Assembly: GCA_016718825.1 (NCBI GenBank)
Contig: JADKCL010000031.1
Span: forward strand, 4,531 to 68,530
Direction of reading: 5' to 3'
Length of the DNA stretch: 64,000 nt
Source: Bacteroidota bacterium
GTDB lineage: Bacteria > Bacteroidota > Bacteroidia > J057 > JADKCL01
In this document: positions 18,201-26,134 of the stretch, in pieces
How positions within the stretch are numbered: position 1 is the stretch's first letter
How the letters are laid out: every line of letters starts with the position of its first letter
Made by a program: the position numbers and the translations under genes
Notes under the pieces: generated by a model
Seen by the model: only the letters and a program-made list of their open reading frames with translations
The model's database searches: none
What the model was told of the DNA's origin: nothing

Positions 18201-18822
18201 AGCTCGCCGAATTTCTGCCGCTTGGAACAAAGGCCACAGATCCGCCCAAGTTGTCAATCCCCTGGGTATGAAGTCCGCCATCGGTGGTACAATCGATACA
18301 AACGACTTCCACGACATTGCTGCTTTCATGTAACTTAATCTGGAAAGTCACAGGAATGCCGGTTGAATAATGTGGAACGCTGGTATACGAAATCACAAGC
18401 CTTCTTGCAGGCGCAGTTCCAAAAACACCATAACCGATTGACCCTCCAACGTTGGGGGCCAAATCCTCCCAAAACCCTGCTACGAGATTGTTGGGTGTAG
18501 TATTGTTGGGAAGCACCTGCCCGCTGCAACAACCGGTCCCGGCTGCAAGGTCAAAGCTGATAAACCCATTCGAAGAGATCACAAACTGGCTGTAAGAAAC
18601 TCCGAAAAAATTGAAGTTAAAGCCGATGGGCAGCGCACCCGTAATCGCATCATCTCCCAAACCAACCGATGTGCCACCGACATCAACGGAGGTTCCAGCA
18701 GCAGGACCGGAGATCACATAACTGCAAGCCGTTTGTGCGGAAAGCATCTGCCATCCGGAAAAAAGCAGAATAAACGCCACCAATAGCGATGACGTCCCTG
18801 CACGGAGAGAACGATAATTCAT
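12277..18822 (-). CDS. Large T9SS-exported protein with PKD-like, HYR and SprB repeats
   Basis: About 2181 residues. The start at 18822 (MNYRSLRAGTSSLLVAF) gives a better signal peptide than the upstream ATG at 18855, and a TACTTTTG promoter box lies between the two. Order: an N-terminal nidogen/anchor-like domain (about residues 31-190); an HYR unit interrupted by about 120 residues; seven PKD-like repeats beginning NAGPDQTVCG (about 415-1000); an HYR unit; six four-cysteine Ig-like units (AAICQNVTV...VNNGSSD); another HYR; two SprB repeats (YLWSTG..T..GTYSVTVTD); four Ig-like units; and a C-terminal T9SS type A sorting domain (LQLYPNPSMG, WDMFGKK, GTYLMKI). The product should cross the outer membrane by T9SS and be displayed on or released from the surface. 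An adhesin-like role is inferred from SprB-type repeats, known from the gliding adhesin SprB of Flavobacterium johnsoniae. Confidence 0.87.
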   Translation of the reverse strand: MNYRSLRAGTSSLLVAFILLFSGWQMLSAQTACSYVISGPAAGTSVDVGGTSVGLGDDAITGALPIGFNFNFFGVSYSQFVISSNGFISFDLAAGTGCCSGQVLPNNTTPNNLVAGFWEDLAPNVGGSIGYGVFGTAPARRLVISYTSVPHYSTGIPVTFQIKLHESSNVVEVVCIDCTTDGGLHTQGIDNLGGSVAFVPSGRNSASFSSVNETTTFTPVDATIPSITCPSNISVACAQTVTFSAASGADNCAFARVTQVAGLASGATFPTGTNTVTFRARDHGASGTFFNGAGGTFSYNEGDSPQTIALKACESVYGTGNCVVGACGSFSYYYRSGHPNCNCSKAAGQYEFVYANSGYTDVGQDYGGTNAPVTYVPFVRVKGPNGCSVPNTWLVSNDRLGGNFNDCSFTVNVGTGVTPANAGPDQTVCGTAVTLAANTPTVGTGAWSIVAGAGGTVTTPASPTSGFTGVAGTTYTLRWTIAQAPCASSTDDVIITLRANPTAAGAGPDQSICGNSGTLAGNTPTVGTGTWTIIAGAGGGIVAPTSPNSTVFGATGTTYTLRWTIANAPCTSTTDDVLITFVGTPTTANAGPDQTLCGSSATLAGNSPTAGIGSWSIVSGAGGTVTTPGSPTSTFTGVAGTIYTLRWTISNAPCTASTDDVIITLRANPTTSNAGPDQSLCGTSTNLAGNTPTSGTGSWSIVSGAGGSVGTPTNPTSSFTGVAGTTYTLRWTIANAPCTASTDDVLVTFVASPTTANAGTDQTVCGTAATLAANTPTTGTGSWSIVSGAGGTVTTPASPTSGFTGIVGTTYTLRWTISNAPCVASTDDVLITLVGSPTVAAAGPDETVCGTSATLAGNAPTTGTGSWSIIAGAGGTVTTPTSPTSTFTGVSGTTYTLRWTITNAPCVASSDDVLITISNPSTVANAGPDEVFCGLSTTLAGNAPIVGTGTWSIISGTGGSIATPTSPTSSFTGVAGQVYILRWTITNPPCAPTTDDVQVAPDNIAPSITCPANSSDPSLSGQCNLTVAYTAPVGTDNCPSAVTVQSAGLASGSSFPVGTTVNTFTVTDALGNSSSCSFSVTVTDVQAPAAICQNVTVLLDNAGNGATTAGAVNNGSSDNCAIASYSLSQLNFVCGEVGANTEVLTVTDVNGNAGTCNATVTVQDNIAPVAVCTNVTLTLDVSGNATATPSAVGAGSTDACGTPTFALSQSSFTCADLGANTEVLTATDASGNSSTCTATITVVDNLAPSAVCQNVTVQLDNTGNGSTTAAAVNNGSSDACGIQSLALSQTAFVCSEVGANTEVLTVTDVNGNSTTCSTTITVEDNVAPAAICQNLTVQLDGTGNASITAAQVNNGSTDACGVQSLALNNATFNCGNLGGTTVILTVTDVNGNSSTCTPTITVQDNISPVAVCQNLTVQLDNSGNGSTTAAAVNNGSSDNCAIASFVLSQSAFVCSEVGANTEVLTATDASGNSSTCTATITVVDNLAPSAVCQNVSVWVDAGGNASVTAAAVGSGSTDPCGVSSLVLTPNAFTCSNIGANSAVLTATDGSGNSSTCTATISVIDSIFPVIGCPGNQSLVAGPGCSEVATWLAPSGTDNCGVPTTVGSDTSGTTFPAGVTTVTYTTTDASNNSSTCSFTITVTAAPLVVGATSPLLGCGFDLACASDTNAVVTSTVTGGCTPYTYLWSTGGTGASEGNLGAGTVTVTVTDGAGATSTATYTVTAPTPIVAVITGDSVLCAGINTGSLVATVSGGQTCQAYDYLWSTGDTTNTLVNLSAGTYSVTVTDAAGCTTIATQVIQAGAVATLNLGPNVSSCPGVSATLSAPNTFNSYLWSNGDTTNSISVTTPGDYSLTVTSVDGCAASDTITLNAFVVDNNTITANGSLSLCDGDTVELVGDPGLTNYLWSTGATTTSILVSGTGGSITLSTTDLNGCVVVDTIVVNYQPWTDPLPVITPGPTVVICAGGSEVLSAGTYQSYLWSTGATTATISVTTAGNYQVTVTNAAGCSKVSAAVAVTVAPNPTPVLVLNSGTLSTTQTYSTYQWLLNGNQIPGAINATYTPALAGTYSVTVTDSNGCTGTSNTEFVDPVAVGEAFNELNGLQLYPNPSMGTVNLRTMSPIDWPMTVEIWDMFGKKVNAFEMAHLMDVASFDLSNIAAGTYLMKITSFRRNTTQQTVMRFVVE

Positions 18823-18842
18823 TGAAAAACAAGATGAAATGC

Positions 18843-18850
18843 CAAAAGTA
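18843..18850 (-). promoter_or_regulatory. TAnnTTTG promoter box that decides the start at 18822
   Basis: TACTTTTG on the minus strand matches the Bacteroidota -7 consensus TAnnTTTG exactly. It would start transcription about 14 nt upstream of the ATG at 18822 and excludes the ATG at 18855. No TTTG is found at the ideal -33 spacing, so support rests on the -7 box alone. Confidence 0.4.
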
Positions 18851-19062
18851 CGCATACCTTCAATTGATTGATTCTACAATTACTCTCAAATGCCATGGCG
18901 GCAGAAAACCTTATCGGGGCGAAGCTGGACTTCGCTTCCCAAGGCACAACGCTGAACGTAAATGTAAGAAAATCTCGTCAAGATTCTTAAACCGAACCCC
19001 AGATGTCAGATCGGCCCCGAATTTCGGTGGAATTATTGCCCTTGCGAGCAACGATTCGAGCC

Positions 19063-19106
19063 AAAAAGAAAGCCGCTGGATGAACCCAAAAGATCCATCC
19101 AGCGGC
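19063..19106 (-). terminator. Intrinsic terminator of the gene ending at 19132
   Basis: An 11-bp perfect stem (19072-19082 with 19096-19106, GCCGCTGGATG) with a 13-nt loop is followed on the minus strand by TTTCTTTTT. The stop codon is 26 nt upstream. The rest of the 18823-19131 gap holds the next gene's promoter box and nothing else recognised. Confidence 0.8.
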
Positions 19107-19131
19107 ATATCAGGAATCAAAAATCAGTAAC

Positions 19132-22100
19132 TCATTGCACCACCAACCTGAACACCTTGCGTTGTCCGAGTTCGGAGGTCACTTCCACCACATAAGTTCC
19201 AGCAGCAAATGACCTGATGTCAAAGGATGCCTCGTGGCTCAACTCCGACAATGCATTCGAAGCCAAAAGCTTACCAAACATGTCGTGGATATTCACGGTC
19301 ATGCCGTAAGTAATCGGGCTTTCGGTTTTCAGCCTGAACTCAGCCATTGCAGGGTTAGGATACAGGCTCAGTCCCATCCAATCGCCCATTGCATTGTCGA
19401 TGCCCACAATTGTCACGTTGACCGGAGCACTCGTGCCGACACAGCCGTTGGGGCCTGTCACTTGCAGCGAATAAACACCGGGCACTGTAGCCGTATGGCT
19501 GATCGAAGTTGCACCCGGGATCGGGCTGCCCCCGATCAACCATTGGTAGGTCGTCCAGGACTGGGTTGACGTCAGCACATTGCCCGACTGGGTAAACAAT
19601 GGATTGGGTGCAGGGAGATTCGCCACCGTTTCAGATGCTACAAATGTGCACCCCGCAGCATCGGTAATGGTCACAGTGTAAGTTCCAGGTGCCAAGCCCG
19701 TAATGCTAGCTCCCGTACCACCATTGCTCCATGTATAGGTATATCCTTGACAATCATTGCCCCCTGTTGCCGTCACGTCAATCGTACCGGTTGTAGCACC
19801 ATCACAGCTTGGTGTATTGGTAAACGTTGCAGCGATGGGTGCAGGCTCGGTCAACACGATGGTTTCAGTGTGGATCGCGCCGGATGATGAAGTGATCAGG
19901 ACGTTGTAGGTGCCCGCAACGAGACCTGTGATGGTCTGTGTCGTCGCATTGTTGCTCCACAAATAGGTATAACCGGGGCAAGAACCTACGCCTGAGGCGG
20001 TTGCCGTTCCCGTGCTACCGCCCGCGCAAGCGACGTTATAGCCACAGGTATTGGAAGGAGAAGAAATAGTGCCTTGCAAAGGAGCAGGAATCACAATCAC
20101 GTTGGACACACAGGTGTCGCTGTTGTTATTTCCGTCGTTCACAGTCAAAATCACCGCATTGGGGCCGACATTGGAGCAGTTGAAAGTGGATGTATTGATG
20201 CTCATCGCACCTACGGTACAGTTGTCGGTGCTGCCGCCATCGAGCGCAGCGGCTGCCACGCTGCCGTTTCCAAACGCATCCAATGTCACCGTAACCGTTT
20301 GGCAGTTAGCTACCGGCGGAACATTGTCCACGGTCACGACAATCGAGGCGCAGGTGGTGCTGTTGCAGGAGCCTTCGGCACGCACATAATAGGTCGTAGT
20401 TGAGGTCGGATTGACGGTAATCGAATTGCCGGTACCGACCAAGGCACCGCCACAGCTACCGGTGTACCAGTTGATGACGCCAGCTGTTCCCAGCACCGCG
20501 CCGACCTGCGTCAGGGTGGTGCTACCACCTGGGCAAACTGTAGGAGTTCCCGACACACTCGTAGGTGCAGTCGAAGCTTGATCGACCGTCACCGTGACGG
20601 GCAGACGGGAGGTGGATGAACATCCGCCGCTGCCGCCGACCCAGCTGATCGTCACCGAGCCATTTCCTGTTTGGAAGCCTTGGGTATGGGTACCGCCTGA
20701 GAGGAAGCTGCTTCCGCCGCCGCCGCCGCCCCAAACACCGCCGCCGCCGCCATAATAGCCGCCGCCGCCGCCGCCACCGGAATTGGTGCAAGTTCCGCCT
20801 GCACCGCCAATACCCGTTGCACCATTGGTGGCAGTACAATAGCTGGGATAAGTACCACCGATACCGCCTGCGGCTTGCGAGCCACCTGTGCCAGCTCCTT
20901 GACCGCCAAGGGTATTTCCGCCATAACCTGCTTCGCCAGTCAAGCCACCGCCCATACCTCCGCGGTCATAGCCTGCGGTGGCATAGTTGTAGGCGCCGCC
21001 GCCGCCGCCACCGGCCACAACCAGACGATTGGCAAGGCCATAAGGGCTCACCCGGATATCGGATGCGCCACCGCCGCCGCCGCCGCTGTAGGATGTCGTA
21101 TAAACGGCGCCTTGACCGCCACCATTGTAGCCGCCGGCTCCTCCAGAACCAGAAACCGCATTGGCACCGGCTCCGCCGACGTAAATGTTAATGACTTGTC
21201 CGCCGGTAACTGCAATTGTACCCGTCACACGGCCACCGTTGCCGCCAGGTCCCACAAGTGCAGGAAATCCGCTTCCACCTTGGGCACCCTTGATGTCCAC
21301 CGTCAAGGAGGCAACACCATTGGGAACCGTAAATGTCTGCACTCCACCGGTGTAGCTGAACGTTTGTGTTCCAGACCCGCTTGTGCTGATTGCTTCTGCA
21401 TAATAGGTTGTCGTCGCGAGCGGATTGACAGTATAATTGCCGCCGCTGACGCTGCTACCAACTGGCACACCGCCGCTAGGAACCAAATACCAGTCGATGT
21501 TGTTGCCTGCCGACACAGCACTCAAATTGGATGCGCCACCCGTACAGATAATGGGAGGAGTAGCAGTCGCATTGGATACTACGGGATTGCCAATAGTTAC
21601 TGTCACAGGCACACGTGAGGAGGCCGAACAAGGAACACCACCCGTCCAAGTGAGGACGACCAAACCATTTCCAGTTCTGAAACCTGTGGTATGCACCACA
21701 CTTGTGGCACCCACCGTGGTGCAATAGGAGCTTCCGCCGCCGCCGCCTTCCCAAGCCGATCCGCCGCCACCGTAGTAGCCGCCGCCACCGCCGCCACCGG
21801 TTTGTCCTGTGCCGCCGTTACCGCCAATTCCAAGGACACCGTTGGGTGTACCTCCAGCCGATTGGGTTGCCCCGCCGCCAAGATAAGTACCGGTCAGACC
21901 AGCGACCCCGGTCAAGCCACCACCATTTCCACCAGCATCACCCGTTGAGTGATTAACGCCGGTTCCACCACCACCTGCAGCCACAATGATGCGGTTGGAG
22001 AGCGCAGTACCGCCTCTCCGGATATCCGTCGCGCCGCCGCCGCCGCCGCCGCTGCGACCGCCAGACCATCCGCCGCCAATGCCGCCGCCATTCCAGCCAG

Positions 22101-22638
22101 CCGTACCACCTACGGTTGTGCCGCCAGCGCCACCTTGACCGCCGACATTGATTTGCAAAACCTCACCGGGCGTAGTTGTGATGGTTCCTTGCACACGTCC
22201 GCCCAAACCAGGCGTAACAAGCGGCAAATTGTATCCAATTCCACCTTGAGCACCTTGCAAGTCAAAGTTGATCGATGTCACCCCGGGAGGAACGGTAAAT
22301 GTCTGTGCAGCACCTGTATAACTAAATGTTTGTGTTCCCGAACTGCCGCCAGTGTTGATCGCTTCAGCATAATAGGTGGTATTGACACTTGGCGTTACCG
22401 CAAAATTGGCACCACTTGCACTCGATCCGATTGCTACCCCGCCGATTGCCTGTGTATACCAATCAATTGTATTTCCTGTAGAAATAGCATTCAGTTGAGA
22501 CGTACCGCTTGGACAGATTGTCGATGGCGAAGCCGTCACGTTGGATGGTGTTGCACATGGCTGTGCAAACAGGCTGCCATTCATCAGCAACCCCAGCAAG
22601 AGCATGGACAATGTCCCGATTTTGTTCTTGTTTCTCAT
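19132..22638 (-). CDS. T9SS-exported protein with two glycine-rich domains and SprB repeats
   Basis: A complete 1168-residue protein with a signal peptide (MRNKNKIGTLSMLLLGLL, ending LFAQ). Order: Ig-like domain (28-90, ITYYAEA-type end); glycine-rich domain 1 (95-340, opening FSYTGAAQTFTVPPGVTS); Ig-like; glycine-rich domain 2 (about 418-680); Ig-like; one four-cysteine unit (ANCQTVTVTLD); two SprB repeats (YTYLWSNNATTQ and YTYTWSNGGTG); Ig-like (TYQWLIGGSPIPG); and a T9SS type A sorting domain (LSLYPNPAMAEF, HDMFGK, GTYVVEV). The glycine-rich module resembles the Pfam Gly_rich family named after the extracellular domains of ALK and LTK. This gene and the one at 22964-25834 are paralogues in tandem, with related ends and related terminators. 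A surface role is inferred; no enzymatic domain is visible. Confidence 0.87.
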   Translation of the reverse strand: MRNKNKIGTLSMLLLGLLMNGSLFAQPCATPSNVTASPSTICPSGTSQLNAISTGNTIDWYTQAIGGVAIGSSASGANFAVTPSVNTTYYAEAINTGGSSGTQTFSYTGAAQTFTVPPGVTSINFDLQGAQGGIGYNLPLVTPGLGGRVQGTITTTPGEVLQINVGGQGGAGGTTVGGTAGWNGGGIGGGWSGGRSGGGGGGATDIRRGGTALSNRIIVAAGGGGTGVNHSTGDAGGNGGGLTGVAGLTGTYLGGGATQSAGGTPNGVLGIGGNGGTGQTGGGGGGGYYGGGGSAWEGGGGGSSYCTTVGATSVVHTTGFRTGNGLVVLTWTGGVPCSASSRVPVTVTIGNPVVSNATATPPIICTGGASNLSAVSAGNNIDWYLVPSGGVPVGSSVSGGNYTVNPLATTTYYAEAISTSGSGTQTFSYTGGVQTFTVPNGVASLTVDIKGAQGGSGFPALVGPGGNGGRVTGTIAVTGGQVINIYVGGAGANAVSGSGGAGGYNGGGQGAVYTTSYSGGGGGGASDIRVSPYGLANRLVVAGGGGGGAYNYATAGYDRGGMGGGLTGEAGYGGNTLGGQGAGTGGSQAAGGIGGTYPSYCTATNGATGIGGAGGTCTNSGGGGGGGYYGGGGGVWGGGGGGSSFLSGGTHTQGFQTGNGSVTISWVGGSGGCSSTSRLPVTVTVDQASTAPTSVSGTPTVCPGGSTTLTQVGAVLGTAGVINWYTGSCGGALVGTGNSITVNPTSTTTYYVRAEGSCNSTTCASIVVTVDNVPPVANCQTVTVTLDAFGNGSVAAAALDGGSTDNCTVGAMSINTSTFNCSNVGPNAVILTVNDGNNNSDTCVSNVIVIPAPLQGTISSPSNTCGYNVACAGGSTGTATASGVGSCPGYTYLWSNNATTQTITGLVAGTYNVLITSSSGAIHTETIVLTEPAPIAATFTNTPSCDGATTGTIDVTATGGNDCQGYTYTWSNGGTGASITGLAPGTYTVTITDAAGCTFVASETVANLPAPNPLFTQSGNVLTSTQSWTTYQWLIGGSPIPGATSISHTATVPGVYSLQVTGPNGCVGTSAPVNVTIVGIDNAMGDWMGLSLYPNPAMAEFRLKTESPITYGMTVNIHDMFGKLLASNALSELSHEASFDIRSFAAGTYVVEVTSELGQRKVFRLVVQ

Positions 22639-22900
22639 TTTTGTTTTCTAATTGTCAATCCAAAACCCCAGCAAGCAGCGAAAAAATGCCCAGAACCAAG
22701 CTTTGACCAATGCTGAAGGAAATATTCCCAAACCATTCTCCAAAACCGAGACCTTGGGCAAACCCGATAATTTCAGGTAAATAGGCGATTTTTTTGCAGA
22801 ATCCCAAATTTGGCAAGGGTAAAATGTAACCGAATCCCATTCCAAATCCTGACTCAACACGATCTCCGGAAAATGAATGGCCTCTTCCTTCGAATTCCCA

Positions 22901-22942
22901 CAAAAAAAACCGCTGGACAAATCCGAAGATCCATCCAGCGGT
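22901..22942 (-). terminator. Intrinsic terminator of the gene ending at 22964
   Basis: A 9-bp stem ACCGCTGGA (22909-22917) pairs with 22934-22942 around a 16-nt loop. On the minus strand it is followed by a run of T (complement of 22902-22908). The stem core CCGCTGGA and loop end GATCCATCCAGCGG are shared with the terminator at 19063-19106. The remainder of the 22639-22963 gap shows no gene or promoter match. Confidence 0.8.
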
Positions 22943-22963
22943 ATTCAAATCTCTGTCCCAGGC

Positions 22964-25834
22964 TTATTGCACCACCAATTTGAACAACTTGCGCTGTCCC
23001 AAATCAGAGGAAACCTCAACCATATAGGTTCCGGCAGCAAGGTTGGAGATGTCAAAATCGACCTCCTGACCCAACTGTGGCAAACCCTTTGCAAATACAC
23101 TGCGGCCAAACATGTCATGGATGTTGACCGTGATCGCATACCCGATCGGACTTGCAGTACGCAATTTGAATGCGTCCTGAGCTGGATTCGGGAAGATGGA
23201 CAATTCAGCCCAGTCACCCAATTGCGCATTGATGCCTTCCAAAACAACGTGCACCGTGTCGCTGACACCGCTACATCCGTTGGAATCGGTCACCATCAAG
23301 GAATAGACGCCATTCTGCGTTGCGGTATAGGTATTGGCATTGGCACCGCTAATGTTGCCGCCGTTGAACAACCACTGATAGCTGCTCCAAGTTTGCACCG
23401 AAGTCAGCACATTTCCAGTCGCCGTAATCGCAGGGCTAGGTGCAGCAAATGTACCGACAGTGAATGACTGCGTTCCCGTGCAACCGCTTGCGTCCGTTAC
23501 CGTTACCGAATAGGTACCTGCGGTCAATCCTGTCAGGTCTTCGGATGTGGCACCGTTGCTCCAGAGGAATGTGTAGCCTGCACAATCATTGCCGCCTGCT
23601 GCGGTGACATCAATGTCTCCAGTTGAGTCGCCAGAACAGGTGGATGTCGTCACGCCGTTGGCAATCACGACAGCAGGTGAAGTCAAGACGACGGTTTGCA
23701 CCGAAGTTGCACCTCCACCATCGGTGATGGTTACCGTGTAGGTACCCACTGCAAGACCGGTAACGGTACTTGTCGTTCCGCCATTGCTCCATTGGTAGGA
23801 GTAGGATGGGCATCCACCGGTTGCAGAGACGGTCGCTACACCATCCGCAGCACCGTCACAGGAGACATTGTAGCCACAGGTAGTGGTGTCTGCCATCACC
23901 GTGCCTGCCAAGGCAGCAGAGTAAACTGTCACAACCACCGAATCACGCGTGGAGGCCGTGCAACTAGTGCCCCCGCTCCAAGCAATGATGACTTGCCCAT
24001 TGCCGGTCTGGGAGCCTGCGGTATTGACTTGCGAAGTGCCGATGCTGTAAGAACCGCCACCACCACCGTGGGTAGGATCGGTACCGCCGCCGCCGCCGGA
24101 ATAGCCGCCGCCGCCGCCGCCACCACCGTAGTGGTTACCGCCGCCACCGCCGCCGCCAAATCCACCGACACCACCGCAGCCACCGCCGCCGCCGCCACAG
24201 AAGCCTGGACCGCCGGTCCAAGTATTGTAGCCAAGGCCGCCGTAAGGGCCACCGCCATTGGAATTCCAACCGGTACCGCCACCTGCGCAAGGCACAGCTG
24301 ACCATAAGCCTGCCGGCCCGCCAGCACCACCGGTTCCACCCGGATTGCCGTCAGAAGAGGCACCGCCTCCTGCCGTAATCTGCCCAGCAGCACCGCCATG
24401 CAATGGACCAGAGCTCGTGTAGTTACACTTACCACCGCCACCACCAGCTGCTACCAACAAGGTTGGACCGGCGCCAAAAACAAATGATCCACCGCCGCCA
24501 CCAGAGCTGTTTTGGGCATTTCCACCCACCTGAAGCAGACCTTGTTCGCCGACGACAACTGACAGCACCTGACCAGGTGTCACGGTAAAGTTGCCTGTCA
24601 TACGGGCACCAAGGCCACCTGCGCCACCAAAGCTTCCACCGCCTTGCGCGCCGCGCGCGTCGATGCTGATCGAGGTCACACCAACAGGCACCGTAAATGT
24701 TTGAACTGAACCCGTATAGTTAAATGTCTGTGTTCCTGAGCTTCCACCTGTACCCACGGCTTCAGCGTAGTAAGTAGTTGTGACCGTTGGAGAGACCGTA
24801 AAATTGGCCCCGCTTGCGCTTGTTCCCAATGAAACACCGCCAACAGGCTGGGTAAACCAGTCGATATTGTTTCCGGTCGATATCGCATTAAGGTCAGCCG
24901 AACTGCCTAAGCATATTGCCGAAGGTGTCGCGGTGACGTTGGTAGGTGTTGCACAAGGCGAAACAAGCGGAACAATAACCACTTCACCGTTTCCTGTCTT
25001 GAAGCCCGGGGTGTTTGACTGTGAGGTTCCAATGCTGAAGGAACCGCCGCCGCCGCCATGGGTAGGATCGGTACCGCCGCCACCGCCGGAGTAGCCGCCG
25101 CCACCGCCGCCGCCACCGTAGTGGTTGCCGCCGCCGCCGCCGCCGCCATATCCTCCGACACCACCACATCCGCCGCCGCCACCGCCGCAATAGCCAGGAC
25201 CGCCGGTCCAGGTATTGTAGCCGAGGCCGCCGTAGGGGCCACCGCCGTTGGAATTCCAACCCGTGCCGCCACCCGCACAAGCCACAGCCGACCATAGCCC
25301 GGCTGGTCCGCCAGCACCGCCTGTTCCACCAGGATTACCATCGGAACTCGCGCCGCCAGAAGTCGTGATTTGCCCTGCAGCATCACTATGGAGTGGGCCA
25401 GAACTGGTATAATTACATTTTCCGCCGCCGCCACCGGCTGCGACCAACAGGGAGGGACCAGTGCGGAAAACAAAGGTTCCACCTCCACCGCCGGAGCTGT
25501 TCTGGGCATTTCCACCTACCTGAAGCAGGCCTTGCTGACCCACCACCACCGACAACACCTCACCCGGAGTTACAGCGAAGGTGCCTTGCATACGCGCGCC
25601 CAATCCGCCTGCACCACCAAAGCTTCCGCCGCCTTGTGCGCCGCTTGCATCTATGGTGACCGAAGTCACCCCAACAGGTACAGTATAAGACTGAACCGCA
25701 CCTGTGTAATTAAATGTCGTTTGAGCGCGCAACGCAGTGGATGCAAGCACAAAGGCCATCAATAGGCTGAACAACTTGGCGTTCCGTGTCGATGGTGGGG
25801 GAACACCATTACCATTCCGTGTAAATACTCTCAT
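22964..25834 (-). CDS. T9SS-exported protein with duplicated glycine-rich domains
   Basis: About 956 residues. The ATG at 25834 (MRVFTRNGNGVPPPSTRN, then a hydrophobic stretch ending LRAQ) is preferred to an in-frame ATG 17 codons upstream, because it puts the signal peptide near the N-terminus. Order: glycine-rich domain 1 opening FNYTGAVQSYTVPVGVTS; Ig-like domain; glycine-rich domain 2; two SprB repeats (YSYQWSNGGTTS and YTFLWSNGATSE); Ig-like; and a T9SS type A sorting domain (LSIFPNPAQDAF, HDMFGR, GTYMVEV). The two glycine-rich domains are almost identical and lie 990 bp apart, so they arose by recent internal duplication. Poly-glycine runs are interrupted by conserved motifs such as GGNHYGGGG and TDPTHGGGG. 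It is a paralogue of the gene at 19132-22638. Function unknown; surface location inferred. Confidence 0.85.
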   Translation of the reverse strand: MRVFTRNGNGVPPPSTRNAKLFSLLMAFVLASTALRAQTTFNYTGAVQSYTVPVGVTSVTIDASGAQGGGSFGGAGGLGARMQGTFAVTPGEVLSVVVGQQGLLQVGGNAQNSSGGGGGTFVFRTGPSLLVAAGGGGGKCNYTSSGPLHSDAAGQITTSGGASSDGNPGGTGGAGGPAGLWSAVACAGGGTGWNSNGGGPYGGLGYNTWTGGPGYCGGGGGGCGGVGGYGGGGGGGNHYGGGGGGGGYSGGGGGTDPTHGGGGGSFSIGTSQSNTPGFKTGNGEVVIVPLVSPCATPTNVTATPSAICLGSSADLNAISTGNNIDWFTQPVGGVSLGTSASGANFTVSPTVTTTYYAEAVGTGGSSGTQTFNYTGSVQTFTVPVGVTSISIDARGAQGGGSFGGAGGLGARMTGNFTVTPGQVLSVVVGEQGLLQVGGNAQNSSGGGGGSFVFGAGPTLLVAAGGGGGKCNYTSSGPLHGGAAGQITAGGGASSDGNPGGTGGAGGPAGLWSAVPCAGGGTGWNSNGGGPYGGLGYNTWTGGPGFCGGGGGGCGGVGGFGGGGGGGNHYGGGGGGGGYSGGGGGTDPTHGGGGGSYSIGTSQVNTAGSQTGNGQVIIAWSGGTSCTASTRDSVVVTVYSAALAGTVMADTTTCGYNVSCDGAADGVATVSATGGCPSYSYQWSNGGTTSTVTGLAVGTYTVTITDGGGATSVQTVVLTSPAVVIANGVTTSTCSGDSTGDIDVTAAGGNDCAGYTFLWSNGATSEDLTGLTAGTYSVTVTDASGCTGTQSFTVGTFAAPSPAITATGNVLTSVQTWSSYQWLFNGGNISGANANTYTATQNGVYSLMVTDSNGCSGVSDTVHVVLEGINAQLGDWAELSIFPNPAQDAFKLRTASPIGYAITVNIHDMFGRSVFAKGLPQLGQEVDFDISNLAAGTYMVEVSSDLGQRKLFKLVVQ
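23930..25710 (-). repeat. 990-bp direct internal duplication (glycine-rich module)
   Basis: Two copies of an Ig-like plus glycine-rich module are offset by 990 bp: for example, GGTAGGATCGGTACCGCCGC starts at 24071 and again at 25061. The copies agree over hundreds of bases, with scattered substitutions. Confidence 0.8.
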
Positions 25835-26070
25835 AATTTCTAGAAAAATTGAAATTCGATCAAAAACGAACAATACCTCATCCAACCATTTGCAGAAAAT
25901 CCCGCATGGACAGATTGAAAGTTCAAGGACGTAAAAAAATCAATCCGAATCGCATTGATATCAGGAATCCTTCAAACTTGATTCAAAATTCAACTTTCGG
26001 AGGCCGATGACTTTGACTCCAATCAGCCAATTGATTTCCTGGGCGAAATTGACATTCGAGGGTAAATCGT

Positions 26071-26117
26071 TTAAAAAAACCTGCGCGAACGGATCCAATG
26101 GACACCATTCGCGCAGG
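26071..26117 (-). terminator. Intrinsic terminator of the gene ending at 26135
   Basis: A 10-bp stem CCTGCGCGAA (26080-26089) pairs with 26108-26117 around an 18-nt loop and is followed on the minus strand by seven T. The 25835-26134 gap otherwise shows no gene and no clear promoter match. Confidence 0.8.
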
Positions 26118-26134
26118 CTCAAATTTCCTCACGA

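Noticed and set aside
18823..18855. Upstream ATG for the gene 12277-18822
   Set aside because: The extra residues precede a complete signal peptide, and an exact TAnnTTTG box falls between the two ATGs.
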